A stretch of DNA of 64,000 nt from Synchiropus splendidus (lineage: Eukaryota; Chordata; Actinopteri; Syngnathiformes; Callionymidae): positions 14,651,501 through 14,715,500 of the forward strand of contig NC_071342.1 in assembly GCF_027744825.2 (NCBI RefSeq). Direction: 5' to 3'. Of the stretch, positions 37,624-48,426 are shown in pieces; position 1 is the stretch's first letter; every line of letters starts with the position of its first letter. The translations under genes were made by a program, and so were the position numbers. Under the pieces are notes generated by a model. That model did not search any database, was not told the origin of the DNA, and saw nothing but the letters and a program-made list of their open reading frames with translations.

Positions 37624-40159
37624 AGTAGTAAAAAGAGCACATGTCTTGCATGTAACGTGCTTCTCTGGCAGACACCCAACACACCCATTTCTGAATTACT
37701 GTGATACATTTTATCAGCGTTCCATTATTTATCAGTCAAAATTGAGTTATTCTAACATGCGACATTGTATTTTACAGTTAATAGATGCTTTAAAAAAATC
37801 CTGTATTACGATGAAAACGAAATAATAATATCGGCTCTGTATATGTGTTGCTTAAACAATAACGTCCACAACGTCCTTTCTTCCGTTGGTCCTTCAAGCA
37901 CACACCCCTCCCCACTTTTTTGGCCAGTATTGACCTGTTAATAGTATTATCCACTGAGCGTGTGGCTGCACCAGGGTCACATCCCTATAGGGTTGGGATG
38001 GTCAGCCCTCTGGACACATTTTGGTCAGAGATTTGCCAATAAGACCTGAGCGGTGGTCATCCTTCAATCCGGCCCCTTTTTTACCAGAGAGGTCACACGT
38101 GTCAAAGGGTAATAAGTTTAACCCCTGGAGGGCCGAGGAGTCAGAGGTCAGAAACAAGGCTATAGGGAGAAGGTTTGCATCATCAATCAGCGGCGCTGCT
38201 GCTTATATCTCCAAATATCGATGACACAGCAACCTCATTAGCATATGTTACCAAGCATACAGAGCATTGTTTGTGTTTGTTCTGTTTAGCCAGGATGATT
38301 TCAAGTCCAAAATATGTCAATGTGGATATTCACATTATTTGAGTAAATAATGAAAACCTGCACTTTTGGTGAAAATGTGTGTTTTTGAAAGCATTTCGAA
38401 GCGCTCTGATCCAGTCATGCTGATTCAAAGAGCGACCACGTGCGCGCCTGTCTGTGTAGCTCTGCCATGCCACACCTTTTTGATAGATCTTCATGAAAAA
38501 CAAGGCAAAATTTGAAGAACTTTCCGTACTTCCCACTTGAATTTGACAGGTCGCTCACACGCATCCGGGAATATCCGTTGAAAACAACCAAACAAAACAT
38601 GAAGAACACAAAGCATTTAATGCTCTTGATTTCGACTGCAGATGAGCGATCTGTTCTAGTCAAACGTTGCGGTGGTGCTGATGTTTCAGCTTCTCCCAGA
38701 GGTCTCCTCTCCCTGGCTGATGTTAGCGATGTGTCAGCACTAAGCGTGCTCGGCCTGAGTGGAGACTGGCTCCGTCTGGACGGTCGCCAGGCCAGACGTG
38801 GACAACCGGGACGTGACAGGACCAGGGATTGTGGCGCTGCCTGAGAGTGTCTAAATGTGACGGCTTTTCTGCTTAATTCAACAGGGGAGGAAAGGATGGC
38901 AGGTAGAAGGGGGTGTGAGGAGCCCGGGATGATTATGAAACGGTACGTCCTATCGAGTGTGCGCCGTCCTGGACGCGTGCATGACAGTATGAGTGCGAAT
39001 AAGAGAGATGCACATGTTGCTCCGTCAGCTTATTGTGCAGAGAGAGACCATCAATCACCAAGCATGGCCGGCCGCCTTGCTCCTTTCCCACAAGTCCTGG
39101 AATTAAACAGCGCTTTACCTGCAACCCTGTGATTTTCTAGGGTTTCTGTCGCTGCTGCAACATAACTCACTCACTCTAGATGAAGCCTTTACCCCCACCA
39201 TTAGTGTAAGAGTGTTGAAGGGATCGCAGCACGCGGTCGAGGAAACCACCCGAGGCCCAGACTCGACCATCAATGCCCTCGATTTCCTGACCTTAAAGAT
39301 GCGTTTATCTACGTACAACTATTCATCTTGACGGTAAATAATCGGATTAATCCTGCAGTTACAGTAGCATCTCACTCGTGGGGTGCATCCAAAATGGAGG
39401 GAGATGAAATGTAGGTGACTGGAGCGACAGACAGACAGCACATGGTCTAGACTAGTCTAGACGACACACAATCCCCACCCACAGCGTTTAATCGCACATG
39501 GATGACACGCAACTATCACGGCATCTCATCACGTACGAATTCACTCCGATGGCTGTAAATATAATATAAAGTATTTACATAGCAGACCATCACATTTCTC
39601 AATGTCCCTGAAGTAAAGGCTATGAATTCGGCAAACAAAAAAAGATCAACAAGGCAGGAAAAGAAGAAAGCAAACGTCGGAATAACGCAACATTTTTCAA
39701 ACAAAAATCGTATTTGCTTTTCAAATGAACAGCGCTGTGAGTAGCAGACAGCTGTATTTGAGCAGATAAATAGTTAGCTTGGTGCTCGAGGCGCATTTCG
39801 AGAGGTCGTGTGATCGGCGGCAGGTGTGGCGGCGACCCTGATAAAAACAAGTGATGGTCAAGGTCTAGTGTTTGGGTCTGAGTTTGATCAGCTGAGAGGT
39901 TCACTTCAGAAGTATCAGCTACAGCCCAACGTCATGTTGACGAAACACTCCGTAATTATCAAAACACACCTTTTTTTCTATCTTTAACTCAATGCACACA
40001 GAGCAACAACAGCAAGACGACAATTCAACTGGCATCTGCTTCTCTGAGGTCATTTAAAAAAATACATATTTTGATATCAAAAGTTTATCTTTCTGAAGCC
40101 GATATCGCTCAGAAACTCGCAGTACTGGGGCGAGATTTAACTAAAAAAAAAACTGTCCG

Positions 40160-40560
40160 CTTACATTGTTTAATGGCTGTTATTAGTCTTGTTTTGCGAA
40201 AACAGAAAGCTTAAGAAGGCCTCACCCCGCTTGCTTATACCATATTGATGAGCACGAGTCCCGAAATGACTGGCGTTGGCTTCCAACACAACGCTCCCCG
40301 GCAAAAGGCCAAGCCTTCCAATGGACCCGAATTGCCTGTGTTCATTTACATGGCACATAAATTCACTTTTAAATGGTGACACAGTGGGTCGTATGAAATT
40401 ATAATTGCGCGCGTGTGTATTTGTGAGCTTGATGTAATAAGGCTTTGAAGAATTATGCGTCCAATAAGGATGCAAATAAGGTGAGGTGGGTGTGGCACTG
40501 CAGCGCGGGAAGTGTCCCACACAATTCGGCTCTTATCGTAATTTGTCGTTACATTTTACA
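40160..40560. promoter_or_regulatory. candidate conserved non-coding element
   Basis: Balanced composition, no repeats and no coding frame, in a stretch otherwise AT-rich. It contains homeodomain-type TAAT cores and a perfect octamer ATGCAAAT near 40470, a texture typical of developmental enhancers. Conservation is not shown; this is pattern recognition only. Confidence 0.25.
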
Positions 40561-43500
40561 ACACAAGAAGACCTGAACTGGCCGAATCAATCTCAAGATG
40601 AAAGCCAATGAAGGAGGTAAAATATTTTTAGACCTAGCAATTGCTTAAATGTAGCGGCCTTTTCGAATGTTCAGAAATTCTTTATTTAACGTGCCAACCG
40701 ATCATAAATGGGCTGGACTTTAGTATTTGAAATAAAGTCTGGCGGCCAAAATACAATAAAAAAATATATCGTGTTATATACTCTTCATATAGTCTCATAT
40801 CTAAAATGCTAATTTATTGTTCATTTTTTACCATAATACAAACAAAAATATTTTTTAAATATCTATTATATTTCAAAAATATTGTGGACGCATATAAGAA
40901 CCATAGCTGTCACATCTTAAATCATTATCATTTAGCATGCCATGGCACAGTTCCTTTTTACAGAAACGTTTTCTAAGCACAAAGATTATTTTTAATTTGG
41001 GGACCAATTCGGAAACGTAAAGCATGTCGAAGTAACTACTGCAATAATTCTTGAGGCTGGTAAATGCCCTTCCTTCCACACCGAAAACAGTATTTTAAGT
41101 CATTTTAACATCATCAAAAACAAGTGTTTCCTGTTTTAAATTCTATGCTAATGTAGTGTTAACTATTTAAGCTAAAGAGCTGCTGTTAGATAAAGATTCT
41201 CTCATTACAGTCAGGCTTTTGCAGTGCAACTTAGTTCACGTTCAACATATACTTAAACGATCAATGAGTGCGAATAAAAAGCGAAGCACAAATTTTACAG
41301 CGACTAAACCACGGGTTCACGACTAAAGCAGGGCGAAATGGTCTTGTTTCTCTCTGTATATTTTGACTGAGAACTCAAAATTCACATTTTTTTTAAATTT
41401 TCTTGCTCTCCTTTAACTGATAAGAAACAAGCTTCTAGTTATTTCTCTCCTGCCTCAGCAGGAAGAAGAGGGGTCCTTGTTGCTACTCCTCATTTCTCCT
41501 CTACAGTGGGACTCCTCCAACGGCACATCTAAGACCCATACACATGTCACATCAGTTCACCAAGATCCCAATTGTTTTCGTCCAGTGTGGACCTCAGAGG
41601 GGTCTGCGGGGTTCTCAGCAGGGTCTCACAAACACTAGACTGGACCACTTAACAACTCTTGGCTGCACATTGAACTTTAAGCACTGAGGTACTTGAGGGC
41701 GTCTTATGGTATTATTTATTATTATAAATAATAATATGTTTTAAAGTAGTGAGTGCATCAAGTGCAATGTTTGTGGGAGGAATTCTCAGGGAGGACGATC
41801 CACCAATGACATGGTTATTCCGACCCCTCTTGGTCCCACCCACACTCCCATCAAGTATAAGGCAGAGGAGCATCAGTAATTCCAACACATTTTCTGAGAG
41901 ACAGAGTACATGAATTCAATCCAGGAAAGTTTAAGACAAAGACCATATAAATGTTTTGCTGGACCCCCCCAAAAGGAAGCCATGCCTGGGAAAAAGAGGA
42001 CGTCTGGTCACCCTAATGCATCTGCATGCACTTTCTGGTATAAGATCCGCCGCCATCTCTATCGAAATCTCAGCGACACCATTCAGTCCAAACAGGACCG
42101 TCAACAAACAGTACAATATGGACCCACCAGGGGGCCCCTTACAGACCTGTTTCATGATTTGGGCTGCGCTCTCCATTGTATCGGCCTCCTTTGATGAATT
42201 TACCTCCAACTGATACAATGCGTCAGTCTTTTTGTCTGAGAAAGACAATTGCTTGTACAGTGGAGGTCCGGGGTCTTAATGAAGTGCTAAAGCAGAGACA
42301 CTGGCTGCAGGCCATCGAGGTCACTTCTTCCTCCTAACGCTATATGACAGCTAACGGAGCCGACGACACTGAGAAAAGACTAAAGTTCACATGGTGATAT
42401 CATGATTTTATTGTCCAGCTCTCAGTGGGCTCAGTGTAGCGTAAAACCAACTCCTTCAAAATGGGATATGACGGGCCCCTGGATGGTTCCCAGTAAGAGG
42501 CTAACAATGATTTGAATAGCCCACCGATGTCAGGGGTGAGGAGAACCAAGGTGCTCCTAGTTTGAGCGTTCAGTCCGAACTATTCCCTTCGGATTTTTCC
42601 GTCTTCCTTTTAGCCCAGCTTCTTATTTCTACATAAAATTTTTAACATTTTGATGAAATGTCGCTGGTGCTTCTGCACTTTTCCAGCAGAACGGTCCGTC
42701 TTTTTGGATGTTTTTCAGGCGACACCATTTTGGGACAGGTTATAGTAACAAGGGTATATAGGGGGGCTCATGATGTTGGGACAGATGGCATTTAGCTCTG
42801 GCTGTGCCGGGCTCAGTGGGACCCAAAGCTTAAGAGGTTAGGCCTGTCAAAACCACTCTGTTCATTCACCGCCTAACAAAGTGTGCACTGTCAGCCTGTT
42901 CCGTTTAATAAACTTAAGATTTTTCTTTTGTCAACGCCTGGGCTACACTGCAACTCGCTGACCTGAATATCCTGAAAATGCAATGAGGCGCAATGGGAAG
43001 GATGGCACCTTTGGCCACAACTTTCCAAATAATTTGGCCGGACAGTGTGTGCCAGACTTGGTCATTGTTTCGTCGGACTTTGAAAAAGACATGTAGTGAG
43101 TCAACACACATCCAGAGCAGCAGTGATCAGTTGAAAGTGGGGCGATGAAACTTTCACAAGGAAATAAATAGAGTTTCAGTTGTTACTTTATATGACACAC
43201 CATTGTTGATATTACAGTTAAACGTTAAATTAAACTAGTTTAATTCTTATCACATTTCTGGCTACAGGCTACGCAATATATGTGGTAATTTAACAGTTAC
43301 CAAATTACTGTTTATCTGTTTCATTTTGATACGCAAAACACTTTAAATGCCATTTAAAACCAACCAAATCTTTCCATGTGCAACACAACGCTTACAGGAA
43401 TATTTGTGTTGCATTGGATTCGTTCGTCTGCTGCTGTTACAGAAGGACTTTAATATGTTTTCCCATAAAAAATTCTGTCTTATTATCTTCTATAATGATA

Positions 43501-44187
43501 TATACAGCATATATATCATTATAGCTATCATCAAGCAGTGGTCCTTGAAACTCTTTCAACCACGACAAACTTCTGGAAATTATTATAAATATAATGAGTG
43601 TCAATGTTGGCCATACATTCAATGTTGACACTGAGTTTTGCATTGTGCTCCACTTCCAGATTAAAATTGAGAACGTACTTCTCAGGTTGCTAACTCGACT
43701 CATAGACTCTTTGTTCAAAGTATCTCAGAAATAACCAGCAGATGGAGCCATACTGTAACAAACGCCCAGTTTCTGTCACTCGTTCCTTGCGGTTTCATCC
43801 GGTTAGGTCTTGTCCAGGTTATTCGTGTACTACATTTTTGTAAACTGCAACCTTCTAATGTTTGATTCCACCATCTCATCCCCCTCCTCCCCACATCCAT
43901 CAATTTGTTTCAGGGTTTGTTGGGGGTCAGAGGCTGAGGGCTGGCAAGTGGTGACCTAGGAGCGAGGGTGAGGTGACATCTGACCTCTGACCCTGGAGGA
44001 TACGGCCCAACAAAGGCAGACACGTGCCTCGGCCGGGTCACCATGGCAACGCTGGACCTCTGGAACAGCAGAGGGGTCGGGGGGAGCGGAGCGGTCGAAT
44101 CCTGGCCTTTTTCCGATCAGCGATGACCATCTGCTGCCGATCGACTGCTTTGCGGATCACAGGTACCTGAATGAGAGCAGAATCACA

Positions 44188-44266
44188 GGACTGACTGAGT
44201 AATCTCTGCAGGCAACTGTGACGGTGCTTTATAATCTCACATTCACCTGGAGAGATTCTGCAGTCC
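44188..44266 (+). ncRNA. mir216b: mir-216b precursor hairpin
   Basis: The 5p mature sequence occupies 44200-44221, beginning TAATCTCTGCAGGCAACTGT; it carries the miR-216 seed AATCTCT of the b form and agrees over its length with the zebrafish miR-216b I remember. The predicted 3p arm is at about 44237-44260 (starts TCACATTCACC, contains GAGAGATTCTG) and pairs back across a short loop. The stem base closes with GGACTG against CAGTCC. Expressed mainly in exocrine pancreas in other vertebrates. First of three hairpins in this cluster, on the same strand as efemp1. Confidence 0.95.
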
Positions 44267-45524
44267 GTCCCACTCACGCCAGTTTCTGATCCCATTTAAC
44301 TTTTCAAGGACAGACTCTGTCTTTCATGTAAAGTTTATAACTGACCTTTATATTATATTTCAATGTAATTCTATTGAAATATTGTAGCACATTTTTAATG
44401 TGTTTTTGTTTAACTGAATCCTTGTGTGTTTGGGGTGTAATATTTTTCGACTGATTTCAAATAACTCAGTTAGTGAACATTCGATTGTCATTTTTCTTTT
44501 TCTCTTAAACAGCGCTCTTTCTTTAAAATATACTTACACATAAATAACAAAAATTTGCAGTCATAATAGTTTTATTAATATTGCTTCTATTAAAATATGT
44601 ATTGATATAATTTTTTCCTATAAAACCCATGTCAGTTGTTCATATTTGAAATGTATCCAATTGGTCCTTTTTGAATTATGTTTAAGATAACATGATATAT
44701 AATCTGATTTAATCTCAATGAATTCTGCTCTTTATTTGACTCCTTCTATTATTTTTTATATTATCTTGATATTTATATTTTTATTCATTTGCGTATTTTT
44801 GTGATAGAAAACAAAGCTGTTAACATGCGTTTACTTGTTGTTGTTGTTGTTTTTTAACACTTATCTCTGAATTTTTATCAAAAACATTTTGAAACTTCAA
44901 GCATCGATTTGAAGTAAATTTCTTCCAACATACAAACATTATTTCCCTTTAATGATTAAATAATTTTTATGTTTTGTTACATTATCGCAGTGAATATTTC
45001 ATTTCCTCAGCTCATGTTTTCTTTTATTTAAAACATTAAAAAAAATAAAAATAAAGTATCATCTCTTTCATTCCCCTACTTCAGAGTTGTCACTATTTCT
45101 TGCTTTTACTGCAAAACATATTTTACAATATCATCAAATTACGCCAAAAATGCCTTAATAATATTTTCATTTATTCTACTGATCTCAGCGTCTTTTCCAG
45201 TAATGTGTTTATTTAAATTTTTGTCATTGGATTTGTATTTCTTCATCCAGTTGAAAATGTAGCATTTTCTTTTCTTTACGGTAATGCAGTTGTTAAACAG
45301 CAAGTCGCAGTAGATGTGTTGTACTTGTACCTACAAGCCATGAGAGACGATTCTGACGTTGTGACTCAGCAAAAGGCCAACAAACTGCAGCTCAACTCTC
45401 ATATCTGACCCAGAAGCATTCCCCTTATTCATGAATCCACCGTTCCTCCTGTCTGAGTCGCCCCTCCCGCCCCCTCCCCATCACCTCTGGTTTTCCTGTC
45501 TTATCCCCTTCCCCTTGTGTTCTG

Positions 45525-45610
45525 CTGTGTGTTGGTGAAATCTCAGCTGGCAACTGTGAGTCGTTGACGAGTTCCTCTCACAATAGCCTCTGGGATTATG
45601 CTAAACACAG
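45525..45610 (+). ncRNA. mir216a: mir-216a precursor hairpin
   Basis: 5p at 45538-45559, ending TCAGCTGGCAACTGTGA, with the miR-216a seed AATCTCA intact. The first base is A rather than the T of the human and zebrafish form. 3p at 45578-45599, starting TCACAATAGCCTCTGGG, close to human miR-216a-3p. The stem base is CTGTGT against ACACAG. It lies 1.3 kb downstream of mir-216b and 0.4 kb upstream of mir-217. Confidence 0.95.
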
Positions 45611-46018
45611 CGCCTCGGCTGCTCTCCCCATCGACCAGCATCAGCGACGCCCTTTGGAGCTCACAACGAACGAGATGGAGGGCTCTCAATGAAGATGTCA
45701 GTGCAATTACACCAGTGCGTTTCACAAACACTCTCTCTGTGGCTGCTCTTCCTCCTCTCAAGTCCCCCTTCCCCACTTTTTCAAAACTGTCTTTTGAAGT
45801 GCAGACTCATTTCTTGCAGCTTTTTCATAATGCATGGCGCTTTTGAATTTGCATGAGCTCACATTCCAAATGCTTCTGCTGCTGCTCTCTTGACTTGCCC
45901 TCGTGTGGCCGGTGCAATGTTGACTATTGTTTCACGCCACCCTCGCGAGGCTTGCTGCTGGATGATCCAGACGCGGACGTGTGCTGCGGTGGTGAGATCA
46001 GCACTGAAAGAGCTTTCT

Positions 46019-46097
46019 GATGTGGATGATACTGCATCAGGAACTGATTGGCTGATTCTTCATAGCCAACAGTACCTGATGCATTGCCTTCAGCATC
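46019..46097 (+). ncRNA. mir217: mir-217 precursor hairpin
   Basis: 5p at 46030-46051 starts TACTGCATCAGGAACTGATT, identical to vertebrate miR-217 with seed ACTGCAT. 3p at 46067-46088 ends TACCTGATGCATTGCC, close to the human star strand. The arms pair TGCATCAG with CTGATGCA and ATTGGC with GCCAA around a loop of about 14 nt. Third hairpin of the cluster, 2.3 kb before the efemp1 start codon. Confidence 0.97.
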
Positions 46098-48426
46098 GAA
46101 AGAAACTTCACAAAGGGACGAAGTTACACGGTGATGCCTTGAATTAGCTCTGAATATCTGCCTTGCAATGTTCAGACGTTACAGCAGTAAATGTAATCTT
46201 TCATTGCCAAGGCTGCTATTTATTCTTTTCTATGTCCGTGTTCTCGTGAGCATAATTTGTGTGATAATCTAAGGTACTTTTTTCCCCAGAAATAAAGAAT
46301 ATTCTCTGTACATGTGAGTCATTCTTTTTGTTACTTACTCCCTCTGAATTTACCATGTCCATATAATAGTGAAACCTATAAGAATTTAAATATTAATTTC
46401 AGTTTTTTGTTCAGTTTTTGTTGTACATTTTTCTATAATTAGAAGTTTAGTAGAGAAATTGGATTATTATTTAAAAAAAAAAACATATAATAGTTGACCA
46501 TATAATACAAACTTACAAAACTTAAATTATGCATTATGTTTGCAACTCGGGCGAAGAAAATCTCAATTAAGTTCATTAAAATAGACCACAACAAAGACTG
46601 GCTTGAGTATCTGCGATATTGAATATAGCTGTGAAAGCCAAGTAACTTGTTGATAAATTCACCGATATGAAGCATTAATAAAGTAAGACTTTGTGAGTAA
46701 CAGCCCTCATTTCACAAGTAATATCATATGTTACAAAAATTACATTAATTTTTATTGCTGTTTAAGGCCTTATAGTGAAACCATTTTTTTTAATAAGATC
46801 ATTTTAGGACATATTAGGGCATCATGAAATACAAAAACATGTCAGAAATATGACTCAAGTTTACAGGTGAGTTTGTTAAAGCGCATATCAGTGATGATGA
46901 CTGTCGATGAAAAATGTGTTCTTAGTTTCAGAGTCTAGTATTATACACCCCAAGCCTGCCACATTCTCCCCTCAGTTTAGATGCCACCTTGTCACTTATC
47001 AGATTCTTTCACCCACAATGGTCCCCTCAATGGGAGTTCCACCCCATGGCTTTCCACAAGTGAGTAATTTGCTACTATGAAACAAGTGATAATACTCACA
47101 GCATGTTGTACCTGCGTTTGATCCAGACCACCCTCGTATGTAGTTTTTGGGTGCTCTCATCTGATGGTGCTTTTCCATAATTTCAATGATGGTTAACTGA
47201 CAGTAATCCGGTGATAAAAGACGACTTATTTTATTTTTTATAATTGCAATACAGGCAAGATTTGGTTACATTATGACACGCATAACTGAAAGAATGGGCT
47301 ATCAATCCATTATCTATTTATTTATTCTAAACAATTTTAGGTCAAAATGTCAAAACAAATTAGGCTCTCATTTGATCAGTTCTTATTTTGGACTTTTATA
47401 TTCTGTTATTTATTATTATTATTATCATTATTATTGTTATTTTTTAAAGATGTTCACCACATTATTTTACCGGGACTATTTATTTTATTGAAAAGGAATT
47501 ATTGAGGGAAAAGAGTTCCATCATCATTATTATAGAGGGAATTATATTTTTTACTTTTGTGAAACGTGCCATACACACCACATCAAACTAAGAAGCGAAC
47601 TTGGTTTAAAAAATATCCCAGTGAAATGCTATATCGGAAGAATATAAATACATTTACAATTAAAATAAACTGAATTATATTAAACTGAAATGCCAATAAA
47701 TAGAACGATTAAACATAGTGGGTCAGTCTTTGCTTGGGTTCCTTTGAAGCCCCTAGAACTGGGTTGCACCTGCAGAGGGCGCTGCTGCAGCCTGCTGCCG
47801 CTGCTGCTGGCTCTGAGCAAACCAGTGCGCTCCGAGAGAGACGCGTGAATACAACCTGCCTGGCTCCTCAACATGTGTCTCTGCAGCAACCTCATGCTCA
47901 TCTCCAGTGCTTGGGCTTAAACCGTTCCAGCCTTTAAAGCTTTGTGACGGGATAACAAAGATAAATCCACCCTCAGAATTTGAGGGAAACTCCTGGAGGT
48001 TCAACGAGCGGCAGGTAAATCCAGGTAGGTCGGTGCCTCTATTAAGAATATGACTATAACTTTCGCAAGTACATTCGACCTTTTCCGTCAAGACTGAATT
48101 TATTAGATGCGTTAAGTGAGTCAAGTACACTTCCACTTGTGACTCCGAGGTGGACACGGGGTCAGCAAAGTTGACACGCGCACACACACGCATGTTTACG
48201 CACGGGCTTTACGCACATGACGCACGGAGAAAAACAGCAGAGACACATTGAGCTGGAGCCGCGCCAACACAAGCACCGCGCCAGGAGCGGGAGATGCTGG
48301 GACTCGTTAAGCAATGCCATCAGTGATGTAATAACGGGTATTAAAACTTGTCGGCTTGTCAAGCGAAAATGATCTCGCACGCTCTGTCTTCTGCACATCG
48401 TTCCAGTGGCGCAGGAAGCTGTCGAC
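46098..48426 (+). other. intergenic or transcribed leader region upstream of efemp1
   Basis: AT-rich with an ATT-repeat stretch near 47406-47440. The last 270 bases before the efemp1 ATG become GC-richer. GTATTAAAACTT near 48339 is a possible TATA-like element about 85 bp before the start codon. No gene recognised. Confidence 0.45.

Larger units (their letters stand above)
28977..44187. other. 15 kb region without a recognised protein gene
   Basis: Holds AT and GT microsatellites, a tandem duplication (33141-33699), a teleost interspersed repeat (about 34155-34240), GC-rich blocks (31730-32560 and 36860-37070) and a stretch that looks like conserved non-coding DNA (40160-40560). The longest open frames (32131-32631 plus, 41931-42248 minus) have no recognisable domain. 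It probably contains regulatory DNA and upstream transcript parts for the downstream microRNA cluster and efemp1, but this cannot be shown here. Confidence 0.5.

Noticed and set aside
45543..45846. Open frames on both strands over mir-216a
   Set aside because: No family resemblance; the interval is explained by the microRNA hairpin.
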